From assembly GCF_002148795.1 (NCBI RefSeq), contig NZ_MPOB01000005.1:151023-215022 (forward strand): DNA of 64,000 bases. Reading direction: 5' to 3'. Under the pieces are notes generated by a model that saw only the letters and a list, made by a program, of their open reading frames with translations, searched no databases and was not told the DNA's origin. Source of the stretch: Oceanibaculum nanhaiense (GTDB lineage Bacteria > Pseudomonadota > Alphaproteobacteria > Oceanibaculales > Oceanibaculaceae). Below, in pieces: positions 44,217 to 53,600 of this stretch (the stretch's first letter is position 1; every line of letters begins with the position of its first letter). The position numbers and the translations under genes were made by a program.

Positions 44217-45179
44217 TTATGTATTTTTCCGTCCCGGTTCGCTGGCCTGTCGCGGCTTGGTGAGCAGGCGGTAGATCGGCAGCAGCAATATGGGTAGCAG
44301 GTATATCGGCAATTGGCCGATGGCGAAATAGAGGAACAGGTCGGGATCGACGGCCGTGCCCAGCGCGGCGGTCAGCAGGGCCAGGTTCCGGTTGCCGGCA
44401 ACCAGCCCGAGGGTCGTGCGCGGAACCGCGTCCAGCCGCCAGAAACCCAGCATTGTCAGCGCCTGCAAGCCCAGATTGACGGCGAAAACGGCGGCCACAA
44501 AGGTGGCGACGAAGGCCGGCTCGGCGATGGCGCGTGCGGCGATGCCGTCCATGGTGGCGATGGCGAAGACGATCATCAGCACCACCAGCCCGCCATCGAG
44601 ATGATGCTTCAGCTCGGCGATGCGCGGCAGCCCGGCGCGCAGTCGGATCAGCATGGCCAGGCCGAAGGCGCCACCAATCAGCAAGATCAGGCGCAGCATC
44701 AGGTCGATGGCACCGACCGCGAGATCGATGCCCAGAAGGGCGAAGGCCAGCGGCGGCAGCACGACCGGGTAGATGAACATTGCCGCCACCACGACGATCA
44801 GCGCCAGGGCGCCGTCCAGCCCGGCGAACAGCGCCAGCGCCGGCGCGGTCAGCAGCGGCGGTGCTGCGGCGTAGAGCACCATCGCCATCTTCAGGCCCGG
44901 CGGCAGGTCGAGCGGGGCGACAAGCAGCGCCATGATCGCCGGGCAGACGATCATCACCCAACCCAGCGACAGGGTCAGCCGGGTCGGGCTGCGCATATGC
45001 GTCCCGACGGTCGGCCAGTCGATGCGCAGCATGGTGATGACCAGCATGCAGAACACGCTGGGCGTCAGCAGCGGCCGGACGAAGGCCGCGAGATCGGGCA
45101 GAGCCAGCCCGATGAAGATGCCGGAGGCGAGGATGAGCGGGGCGCGCCGGCCGAGCGACGCGAGGAGGCGGGTAATCAT
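44217..45179 (-). CDS. Bile acid:sodium symporter (SBF/BASS)-like transporter
   Basis: This 320-residue protein has about nine to ten membrane helices. MVLYAAAPPLLTAPALALFAGLDGALALIVVVAAMFIYPVV and GLVAGNRNLALLTAAL resemble the two crossover regions of the SBF/BASS fold (P-x-x-x-x-P and GxxxxNxxLA), where sodium and substrate bind. The start is ATG 45179. The solute is unknown; organic anions are usual for the family. The gene stands alone between the TPR gene and a repeat element. Confidence 0.78.
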   Translation of the reverse strand: MITRLLASLGRRAPLILASGIFIGLALPDLAAFVRPLLTPSVFCMLVITMLRIDWPTVGTHMRSPTRLTLSLGWVMIVCPAIMALLVAPLDLPPGLKMAMVLYAAAPPLLTAPALALFAGLDGALALIVVVAAMFIYPVVLPPLAFALLGIDLAVGAIDLMLRLILLIGGAFGLAMLIRLRAGLPRIAELKHHLDGGLVVLMIVFAIATMDGIAARAIAEPAFVATFVAAVFAVNLGLQALTMLGFWRLDAVPRTTLGLVAGNRNLALLTAALGTAVDPDLFLYFAIGQLPIYLLPILLLPIYRLLTKPRQASEPGRKNT

Positions 45180-45226
45180 GATGGGGTGAGTGTAGGTTCA
45201 CGCTAGGCAGGCCGGCAAGCGCGCCA

Positions 45227-45495
45227 AGAGCCTTTTATCCTTTCCCGGTATCGCTGCGTTGCCGAGCGCAGCGGTGTCCGGGCAGGCGCGACGCGAAGAG
45301 CGATGCGGGGCCATCGGTCGAGCGGCGCAACGAACCCGGCGCCCTGCGCACGGCAACCCGAAGGGCCGGTCGGGGAGATGCGCCCCGGCGGCGTCGAAGG
45401 GCTTGCCCGTAGCCCCGCTACGCGCTGCACCCTTCTCCTAGCCGGCTCACATACCCGTCCGGCGCAGACGCTTCCGGGAAAGGATGAAAGGCTCT
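45227..45495. repeat. 269-bp element bounded by 22-bp inverted repeats
   Basis: The 319 bases between the transporter and the thioesterase hold no gene. Bases 45227-45248 and 45474-45495 are inverted copies that match at 21 of 22 positions (ends AGAGCC and GGCTCT). The interior is GC-rich and contains smaller stems (for example GAAGGG with CCCTTC at about 45397-45435). No target duplication is obvious outside the ends. It looks like a non-autonomous mobile repeat or a large intergenic palindromic element. The right repeat ends only 3 bases before the thioesterase start. Confidence 0.6.
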
Positions 45496-45498
45496 AGC

Positions 45499-46011
45499 AT
45501 GAGAGGCATGACTGATTCGACAATTGCCGGCGCTGCGCCCGGCACGGTTCATCACGGTACGGTGCTGCCGGAATGGATCGACAATAACGGCCATATGAAC
45601 GTCGCCTATTATCTGATGGCGTTCGACAAGGCGCTTGACGATCTGACCGATGCCATCGGCCTCACCCGCGCGTACCGGGCGGCGCATCACAGTGGCATTT
45701 TCGTCGTGGAAACCCACCTCACTTATGGGCGCGAGTTGCTGGAAGGCGAGGGCTACCGCATCGAGACGCGGGTCCTTGGCATTGACGGCAAAAGGCTGCA
45801 CCTGTTCGCCCGGATGTGCCGCGCCGGGGATGGGGCGCAGTCGGCAACCTGCGAGATGATGATCCTGCATATGGATATGCAGGCCCGCCGCAGCGCACCG
45901 TTTCCGGCGCCGATCCTGGCGCGGCTGATCGAGCTGGAGCAGGCGGCACCGGGCGAGGTCCCGCCGGAAGCCGGGCGGAAAATCGGACTGGGGGAGCGGC
46001 GAGCGCGCTAG
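45499..46011 (+). CDS. Hotdog-fold acyl-CoA thioesterase
   Basis: This 170-residue protein has the 4-hydroxybenzoyl-CoA thioesterase hotdog domain. WIDNNGHMNVAYYLMAFDKALDDL contains the D-x-N-x-H-M-N motif with the catalytic Asp (here Asn-Asn-Gly-His-Met-Asn), followed by ETHLTYGRELLEGEGYRIETRVLGID. It hydrolyses an acyl-CoA, substrate unknown; the sequence resembles thioesterases that accompany carnitine dehydrogenase. ATG 45499 has AAAGG seven bases upstream, formed by the right end of the inverted-repeat element; ATG 45508 is an alternative. Confidence 0.83.
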   Translation: MRGMTDSTIAGAAPGTVHHGTVLPEWIDNNGHMNVAYYLMAFDKALDDLTDAIGLTRAYRAAHHSGIFVVETHLTYGRELLEGEGYRIETRVLGIDGKRLHLFARMCRAGDGAQSATCEMMILHMDMQARRSAPFPAPILARLIELEQAAPGEVPPEAGRKIGLGERRAR

Positions 46012-46015
46012 AGCC

Positions 46016-46067
46016 AGATTCACGCTTTAAATGCATCATGTGGTTGCTCGCATTTAAAGCGATCGCA
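46016..46067. repeat. Intergenic palindromic repeat with CTAGAG ends
   Basis: CGCTTTAAATGC (46023-46034) and GCATTTAAAGCG (46050-46061) form a perfect 12-base stem around a 15-base loop. An outer pair, CTAGAG at 46010-46015 and CTCTAG at 46068-46073, extends it. Downstream of the thioesterase it could stop transcription, but it lacks a T tail; short dispersed palindromes with such ends are common in alphaproteobacterial intergenic DNA. Confidence 0.55.
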
Positions 46068-46150
46068 CTCTAGCCACGCCCGCCGGAATGGATACAGTGT
46101 TCCGTGAAAAGCCGGTCCCATGACGGCGGATCGGGGGAGTCAGCGCAAAT

Positions 46151-47197
46151 ATGACGTCAACATTGAGTGTCCAGGAACATGCGGCCGCGGCCTTTGAGCT
46201 GATGCGCCATCATGGCGTTCCGCCATCGCCGGAAAATTTCACCGTCTGGTATCACTACCATCGGCGCACCTATGCCGAGCTGAACCGGGTGATCGACGCG
46301 CTGATCAAGGGCGACCAGAGTTTCGACGAAAACCGCAATGGCGATATCTATGTGCGGTTTTTCGGCAATGAGGTCGGTCGTGAGGTCACGCTGGGGGCGG
46401 CGGCCAGCACGGAGCGCATCCTGCAGCAGGTGCTGGAGCGTGTCGGCGCCGCTAGGAGCGACGTGGCCGACTATGCCGGCTTCCTGCGCGATACCTCGGA
46501 TACGTTGCAGCATACGGAGGATGTCGGGAGCTTGGCGGCCACCCTGTCCGGCCTGATCGAGGAGACCGCGCGGATCCAGCAGCAGAACGAACAGCTGGAA
46601 CGGCAGTTGCAGAAATCCTCGGAAGAGATCACCGTGCTGCGCCGCGATCTCGAGACGATCCAGCGCGATGCGGAAACCGATGCGCTGACCGACATCGCCA
46701 ACCGCAAGCGCTTCGATGCGGCGCTGCGCGACCGGGCGCGGGAAGCCGCTGTCGATGACAAGCCGTTATGCCTGATTTTCGCCGATATCGACCGTTTCAA
46801 GCAGTTCAACGATCTGTACGGCCACCAGATGGGCGATCAGGTGCTGAAACTGGTCGCGCGCAGCCTGAAGGACAGCATTCGCGAAGGCGATCTTCCGGCC
46901 CGCTATGGCGGCGAGGAATTCGCGGTCATCCTGCCCGACGCCACCATCGATGTGGCGAGCGAGATCGGCGAGCGTATCCGCCGTACCATCGCCAGCCGCC
47001 GGATCGTGCGGCGCGACAGCAAGGTCGAACTGGGGGCGATAACGCTGAGCGCCGGCATTGCGCTTTACGAGCCGGGCGAGACGATGGCGTCGCTGATCGA
47101 CCGGGCGGATGAGGCGCTCTATGTCGCCAAACGCTCAGGCCGCAACAAGGTGGTGACGGAAGAACAGCTGCGCGACCCGGACAAGAACGCCTTTTGA
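46151..47197 (+). CDS. Soluble diguanylate cyclase with coiled-coil
   Basis: This 348-residue protein has no membrane helix. An N-terminal helical domain (about 1-115, with PSPENFTVWYHYHRRTYAELN) is followed by a coiled coil (about 125-175) and a GGDEF domain (about 178-340) with active-site ARYGGEEFAVILPDA. The inhibitory I-site REGD is intact five residues before it, so c-di-GMP output should be feedback-limited. The ClC channel gene follows after one base, an unusual coupling. The N-terminal domain occurs in other alphaproteobacterial cyclases, ligand unknown. Confidence 0.92.
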   Translation: MTSTLSVQEHAAAAFELMRHHGVPPSPENFTVWYHYHRRTYAELNRVIDALIKGDQSFDENRNGDIYVRFFGNEVGREVTLGAAASTERILQQVLERVGAARSDVADYAGFLRDTSDTLQHTEDVGSLAATLSGLIEETARIQQQNEQLERQLQKSSEEITVLRRDLETIQRDAETDALTDIANRKRFDAALRDRAREAAVDDKPLCLIFADIDRFKQFNDLYGHQMGDQVLKLVARSLKDSIREGDLPARYGGEEFAVILPDATIDVASEIGERIRRTIASRRIVRRDSKVELGAITLSAGIALYEPGETMASLIDRADEALYVAKRSGRNKVVTEEQLRDPDKNAF

Positions 47198-47198
47198 C

Positions 47199-48992
47199 AT
47201 GCTGAGGCTTCCTGCTTTCCGCTGGCGTCCCCGACTGATTGCTCTGCGGACGCGGCGTGTCCTGCGTCAGGATCATGTGCGCCTGTCCATCCTCTCGGTG
47301 GCGATCGGCGTTCTGGCGGCCTTTGGCGCCATTGTGTTCCGCGAGGCGATCGGTCTCTTCCAGTCGGGATTTCTCGGGTTCAGCGGCGAAAGCATCGCGA
47401 CATTGCTGCGCGAGCAGCCCTGGTGGCGCACGCTGCTGGCGCCCACCCTGGGCGGCCTGCTGATCGGCCTGCTGATCCGCTATGCCATGCCTGGCGGCCG
47501 GGCCAGGGGCGTACCCGACGTGATCGAATCCAGCGCGCTGCGCGGCGGGCGCATCGATGTCGGCGGCGGTCTGCTCAGCGCTGTGCTCTGTGCGCTCTCC
47601 ATCGGCAGTGGCGCGTCGGTTGGCCGGGAAGGGCCGGCGGTGCATCTGGGGGCGACCACGGCAAGCTGGCTGTCGCGCCGCTTCCGGCTTGGCCGGTCCA
47701 GCGTGCGCACGCTGCTGGGGTGCGGTGTTGCCTCTGCGGTGGCCGCCTCCTTCAATGCGCCGATGGCCGGTGCCTTCTTCGCGCTGGAGGTGGTGATCGG
47801 CCATTACGGGCTGCAGGCCTTCGCGCCCATCGTCATCGCCTCGGTCATTGGCGCCATCGTGACGCGCATTCATTACGGCGATTATCCCGCCTTCTTCATC
47901 CCCGGCACGGCCGAGGTGTCGGCGCTGGAATATCCGGCCTTCATCCTGCTGGGCCTGTGCGCGGCGGCAGTCGCCATCCTGTTCGTGCGGAGTGTCGATT
48001 GGGTGGAATGGGGGGTGAATCGGTTCCGCGTGCCGAAGCTGGCCGCCATCGTCGCGGCGGGCTTCTCGGTAGGGCTGATCGGCCTGATCCTGCCGGAGGT
48101 GATGGGCGTCGGCTACGAGGCGACCGAGCGCGCGATCCAGGCGCAATACGGGTTCTGGCTACTGGCGGCGCTGCTCGCGGCGAAGATGGCGGCGACGGCG
48201 CTGTCGCTGGGCGGCGGCTTTCCGGGCGGCGTGTTCAGCCCGTCGCTGTTTCTGGGCGCGATGCTGGGCGGTGCCTTCGGCATCGTCGCGGCGATGCCGT
48301 TCCCGCAGCATGCGGCGGGAACCGGTGCCTACACGTTGGTCGGCATGGCGGCGGTATCCGGCGCGGTGCTGGGCGCACCGATTTCCACCGTGCTGATGCT
48401 GTTCGAGATGACCGGCGATTATGAGATTACCATCGCGGCGATGGTCGCGGTTGCGGTCTCCAGCCTCGCCACGCGGTCCTTGCTGGGGCACAGCTACTTT
48501 ACCTGGCAGCTTGCCAAGCGCGGCCTGTCGATCAAGGGCGGGCACGAGGTCGGCGTGCTGCAGGAGATCAAGGTCCGCCGGCTGCTGCGCCGCGATCATG
48601 AGGTGGTCGGCCCCGAGGACGACATCGTCGAGGTGCGCAATCATCTGCTGAAGGCGCCGCAGGCCGAGCTGTTCGTGGTGCAGGAGGGCCGGCTGATCGG
48701 CATCCTGACGCTGGCCGATCTCGGTGCGGCGGCGTTCGACGGCAAGCCCGGCAAGGCGCCGACGGCGGGCGAGGCGATGCGCGCCGACCCGCCCTTCCTG
48801 ACGGCCGACGACACGCTGGAGGCGGCGGTGAAGCTGTTCTCCCAGGTCGAGGAAGGATTGCTGCCGGTGGTCGAGACACGGCATGGCCGGCGGCTGGTCG
48901 GCTGCCTGCACGAGCGAGATGTTATGCGCGCCTATAATCGTGCGCTGATCAAGCTGCGCGCCGAGGAGCATGGCGAGCGGGTCGAGAATTGA
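47199..48992 (+). CDS. ClC-family chloride channel/antiporter with CBS pair
   Basis: This 597-residue protein has a ClC membrane core (about residues 25-440) and two C-terminal CBS domains (about 455-590). Anion-path motifs are GSGASVGREGP (normally GSGPS; Pro to Ala here), GGGFPGGVFSPSLFLGAMLGGAFG and GAVLGAPISTVLMLFEMTGDY. The gating Glu in GREGP is present, as in H+/Cl- exchangers, but whether it is a channel or exchanger cannot be decided. CBS domains probably sense nucleotides. It begins one base after the diguanylate cyclase gene. Confidence 0.9.
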   Translation: MLRLPAFRWRPRLIALRTRRVLRQDHVRLSILSVAIGVLAAFGAIVFREAIGLFQSGFLGFSGESIATLLREQPWWRTLLAPTLGGLLIGLLIRYAMPGGRARGVPDVIESSALRGGRIDVGGGLLSAVLCALSIGSGASVGREGPAVHLGATTASWLSRRFRLGRSSVRTLLGCGVASAVAASFNAPMAGAFFALEVVIGHYGLQAFAPIVIASVIGAIVTRIHYGDYPAFFIPGTAEVSALEYPAFILLGLCAAAVAILFVRSVDWVEWGVNRFRVPKLAAIVAAGFSVGLIGLILPEVMGVGYEATERAIQAQYGFWLLAALLAAKMAATALSLGGGFPGGVFSPSLFLGAMLGGAFGIVAAMPFPQHAAGTGAYTLVGMAAVSGAVLGAPISTVLMLFEMTGDYEITIAAMVAVAVSSLATRSLLGHSYFTWQLAKRGLSIKGGHEVGVLQEIKVRRLLRRDHEVVGPEDDIVEVRNHLLKAPQAELFVVQEGRLIGILTLADLGAAAFDGKPGKAPTAGEAMRADPPFLTADDTLEAAVKLFSQVEEGLLPVVETRHGRRLVGCLHERDVMRAYNRALIKLRAEEHGERVEN

Positions 48993-49112
48993 CGCCAGGG
49001 ACACCCATGTGGTCGCCTGCATGGGGCGTCTGCGCACGGAATCGCTTCTCATTCTTCCCGACTCGCTCTAGGGTTTTCGCCTCTTTCAGGCGATAAGACA
49101 GACGAGGACAGG

Positions 49113-50516
49113 ATGGGCGCCGAGGCGATCCGACGGAACGACGCGCATATTGCCGAGGCGATTGCCGAACTCAAGGCGCTGCTGGGCGACCGGCTGTCCA
49201 CGGCGCAGGCCGTGCTGGAACAGCATGGCAAGGATGAGAGCTATCATCCGGTCATGGCGCCCGATGCAGTCGCCTTCGCGGAATCGACCGAGGAAGTTGC
49301 CGCAATCGTGAAAATCTGCGCCGCGCACAAGGTGCCGATGATCCCGTTCGGCACCGGCACCTCGCTGGAAGGCGGGGTGGCGGCGCTGCAGGGCGGCGTC
49401 ACCATCGATATCAGCCATATGAACCGCATCCTGGAGGTCAATGCGGCCGACATGGATTGCCGGGTGCAGGCCGGCGTGACGCGCAAGCAGCTGAACGAGC
49501 ATCTGCGCGATACCGGCCTGTTCTTCCCGATCGATCCGGGCGCCGACGCCTCGCTGGGCGGCATGGCCGCGACCCGCGCCTCGGGCACCAACGCGGTGCG
49601 CTACGGCACGATGCGCGAGAATGTGTTGTCGCTGACCGTGGTGACCGCCGACGGGCGCATCATCAAGACCGCGCGGCGCTCCAAGAAATCGGCCGCCGGC
49701 TACGATCTCACCCGGCTGTTCGTCGGCTCTGAGGGTACGCTGGGCATCATCACCGAGGTGGCGGTCAGGCTCTATGGCGTGCCGGAGCAGATATCCTCCG
49801 CCGTCTGCGCCTTCCCGGACATGGAGGGCGCGGTGAACAGCGTCATCCTGATCATCCAGTCCGGCATTCCGGTTGCCCGCATCGAGCTGCTGGACGAGGT
49901 CCAGATGGGCGCCTGCATCGCCTATTCGAAGCTGGAAGGCTATCAGGCCGCGCCGACCCTGTTCTTCGAGTTTCACGGTACCGAGGCAGGCGTGGCCGAG
50001 CAGGTCGAGATGGTGAAGGCCATCGCCGCCGATTTCGGTGGTGCCGACTTCAAATGGGCGACCAAATCGGAGGATCGCACCGCCCTGTGGGAGGCACGGC
50101 ACAAGGCCTATTACGCGGCGCTGGCATTGCGCCCCGGCGCCAAGGGCTGGCCGACCGATGTCTGCGTGCCGATCTCGCGTCTTGCCGAATGCATTCTGGA
50201 GACCAAGAAGGATATCGCGGCCTCGGGCATGCTGGCGCCGCTGGTCGGCCATGTCGGCGACGGCAATTTCCATCTGGTCTATGTCATCGATCCCGACAAG
50301 CCAGAGGAGCTGGAGCAGGCCAAGGCGCTGAACGACCGCATGGTCATGCGTGCGCTGGCGATGGAAGGCACCTGCACCGGCGAGCATGGCATCGGGTACG
50401 GCAAGATGGATTTCCTGGTGGCCGAGGCTGGCGAGGCGGTCAGCGTCATGCGCCAGATCAAGCTGGCGCTCGATCCCGACAATCTGATGAATCCCGGCAA
50501 GATCATCCGCCTTTGA
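49113..50516 (+). CDS. FAD-linked D-lactate/glycolate-type dehydrogenase
   Basis: This 467-residue flavoprotein has an FAD-binding_4 domain with VPMIPFGTGTSLEGG and IDPGADASLGGMAATRASGTNAVRYGTMRENV, and an FAD-oxidase_C domain with HVGDGNFHLVYVID and EHGIGYGKMDFL, the conserved His-containing sites. It fits D-lactate dehydrogenase (cytochrome) or GlcD-like enzymes that oxidise 2-hydroxy acids and pass electrons to a carrier. No iron-sulfur domain is attached and no GlcE/GlcF partners adjoin, which favours the single-chain D-lactate dehydrogenase type. GAGGACAGG precedes ATG 49113. Confidence 0.87.
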   Translation: MGAEAIRRNDAHIAEAIAELKALLGDRLSTAQAVLEQHGKDESYHPVMAPDAVAFAESTEEVAAIVKICAAHKVPMIPFGTGTSLEGGVAALQGGVTIDISHMNRILEVNAADMDCRVQAGVTRKQLNEHLRDTGLFFPIDPGADASLGGMAATRASGTNAVRYGTMRENVLSLTVVTADGRIIKTARRSKKSAAGYDLTRLFVGSEGTLGIITEVAVRLYGVPEQISSAVCAFPDMEGAVNSVILIIQSGIPVARIELLDEVQMGACIAYSKLEGYQAAPTLFFEFHGTEAGVAEQVEMVKAIAADFGGADFKWATKSEDRTALWEARHKAYYAALALRPGAKGWPTDVCVPISRLAECILETKKDIAASGMLAPLVGHVGDGNFHLVYVIDPDKPEELEQAKALNDRMVMRALAMEGTCTGEHGIGYGKMDFLVAEAGEAVSVMRQIKLALDPDNLMNPGKIIRL

Positions 50517-50614
50517 TCCGCGCCACGAAACGGCCATAGGCCGCGGATAGACTGGATGCAAATTTGCCGGGCGCCATGGGCGCGCTGTCCGGCGCCATAG
50601 GCATAGGAGGCAGG

Positions 50615-53600
50615 GTGCGTAGGGTTCTGATCGGGTTGGGCGTGGTGGCTCTATTGCTGCTGGCCGCTGTCTTCATTGTGCCGTCGCTGGTGGACTGGAA
50701 CGGCTATAAGCCGCGGATCGCCGATGCCGTGCGCGAGGCGACCGGTCGCGACCTCGTCATTGATGGCGATATCGGCCTGTCGATCCTGCCCACCCCGACC
50801 CTGTCCGTCGCCGGCGTGCGCCTGCGCAATCTGCCCGGCGCGCAGTCCCCCGATCTGATGCGCGTGAAGGCGCTGGATGTGGAAGTCGCCCTGCGGCCGC
50901 TGCTGACCGGCGACATCGAGGTGAAGCGGCTTGTCCTGATTGAGCCCTTTATCGCGCTGGAGGAACTGCCCGATGGCCGGCGGAGCTGGGACTTCGCGCC
51001 GCAGCAGCAGGCATCGGACGTGCCCGACGAGGAGGCCGGCGATACGGCTTTCGCCGGCGGTGGCGGCACCAGTGTCACGCTGGACGATGTGCGCATCGAG
51101 GGCGGTACGCTGATCTATCGCTTCGCGGACGGGGCGGAGCAGCGCCTCGACAAGCTGTCTGTCTCGCTGAGCGCGCAGTCACTGCAGGGACCGTATCAGG
51201 CCAAGGGCGCGCTTGCCTATCAGGGCGTGCCGGCGACAATCGAGGCGTCGGTCGGCCGAATCGGCGTGGCTGGCAAGGCGGCGCCGGTTTTCCTGCGCCT
51301 CGGCCTTGCGGATCGCGGGGGGCTTGTCCTGTCGGGCACCATGCAGGGTGGCGCCACGCCCCGGCTGGCCGGCAAGCTGGAACTGGAATCGCCGGATCTG
51401 TTCGCCCTGGCCACGACGGCCTCCGGCGGCAGGATCGCTACGCCGCTGTTGCGCCAGCCGGGGTCGCTGCGCGCGACGGTGTCGGCGACGCCGCAGAGCA
51501 TTGCGCTGGACGATATGCGCCTGGTGCTGGGCGAGACGCGGGCCACCGGCGCGGTGAATGTCGGGCTGGAGGGCACGCCGTCGATCGATGCGGTGCTGGA
51601 GGTTGGCCGTTTCGACATGGACCGGATGATGGCGGCGCAATCCAGCGCAACCCCAGCCGCACCCGCCGGTCAGCGCCCAGACCAGCGCAGCGGCCAGCCA
51701 GCGGCGCAGGGGGCAGCGCAGGATGACGGTTCGTCCGCGGCCTTTGCCCTGCCGGCGATTCCGGCCGGCCTGAACCTGTCGCTGGATCTGACCGTCGATG
51801 CCATCGATTATCGCGGCCGCCTGGTCCGGCAGGTGCGCGGCAATCTGGCAATTCAGGATGGCCGGCTTGCGTTGAACCAGCTGTCGGCGCAGCTTCCCGG
51901 CGGGGCCGAGGCCAGCCTTTATGGCGTTGCCGCCCCGCAGCCCGGCGGCGGCGCACCGCGCTTCGAAGGATCGGCGGAACTGACCGCGACCAGCATGCGC
52001 GATCTGGCGGTGTGGCTGCGGCTGGACCTGCCGGACGTGCCGGTGGAACGGCTGCGCAGCCTGTCCCTGCAAACCGACCTTGCCGTGGATTCCGCGGAAC
52101 TCCGCCTCGCCAATCTCGATCTGCGTTTCGATGCCAGCAAGCTGGTCGGCGATGCCCGTTACCGCTTCGCCGGCCGGCCGTTCGTTGGCCTGTCGCTGGC
52201 GCTGGACCGGGTCAATCTCGATGGCTATGTGGTCGATCCGCAGGCCACGCTTCCGGGGCCTGTCGTGCCGGAACAGATGCCGCGCACCAACGAGCCGCCG
52301 GCGCCGCCACTGGAGTTTCTGCAGAGTTTCGATGCCGAGGTGAAGCTGACGGTCGGCCACGTTACGCTGCGTGGCCAGCAGTTGCGCGACATCAATCTGG
52401 ACGCGACCGTGCGCGACGGCGTGGCCTATGTGCGCGAGGCGGCGGTGGCCGATTTCGCCGGTGCGCGCGTCGGCGTCGGCGGGACATTGACCGCGCGCGA
52501 GGGCGCGTCGGCGGGTGAACTTGGTTTCAAGCTGGAAACCCGGGAACCGGGGCGTCTGCTGCAATTGCTGAACGCCCCTTCGGTGCCGAATCCGGCCCTG
52601 CTCGGCCGGCTGGAACTGTCGGGCCGCCTTATCGGCACGCCGGAGGCCTTCGATATTGATGGCATGCTTGCGGTCGCGGGCGGCCGGGTGAAAGTGACCG
52701 GCGGGCTGGCGCTGGCGCAGTTCCCGCCGAAGATCGATCTTGTCGCGGAAGGCGGTCACCCCGATCTGACCGCGTTGCTGAAGATTCTGCTGGGCCGCGA
52801 CCCGGATGCGGGGCCGGGGCTCGAGGATCTGCGGATCTGGCTGACGGCCAGGAACGGCGACACCGATGCGCTTTCCGTGAACGGGCGGATCGAGGCGGCG
52901 GGCGGCATGGTCAGCATCGATGGCGATGTTAATCCTTTCGCACCGTCTCCGACCTTTGCCCTCTCGCTCGATGTGCAACATGGCAATGCGGTGCGGTTTC
53001 TGCGCATCTTCGCGCCTGACTACCGGCCCGGCGGTACCCGCGACCGGCCGCTGGACCTCACCGCGCGGATCGCCGGCAACACGGCCGCGTTCACGGTGGA
53101 TGACCTCAGCTTGAAGGCGGGCGCCGTGGCAGCGACGGGCAATGCCTCCGTCTCGCTGTCCGGCGCGCGGCCGAAGATCACCGTGAAGCTCGATGCCGGC
53201 GATATTCAGCTGGAACCCTGGCTGCCCGATCCGGCGCGCGGCGGCGGCAGTGCCGCGCCGGCGGTGCCGCTGCCGGTTTCCGGCGACGGCTGGTCGAGCG
53301 AGCCGTTGCGCCTCACGGCTCTGCGCAGTGTTGATGCGGAACTGACAGCGACCGCGAAAACCATCCTTTATGACCCCTACAAGGTGGAGGATGTGCTGGC
53401 GCTCCTGACCTTGCGGGAGGGCGTGCTGGATGTCAGCAAGCTGAGCGGCACCATGTTCGGCGGCAGCATCGGCATGAACGGCCAGCTTGTCGCGACCGAC
53501 ACATCGTCCCTGCGGGCCGAGTTTCAGGTGCGTAATGCCGATCTGCGCGCGGCGACCACCGCCGCCGGCCAGCCGCCGCGGGTACGCGGTCTGCTGGATT

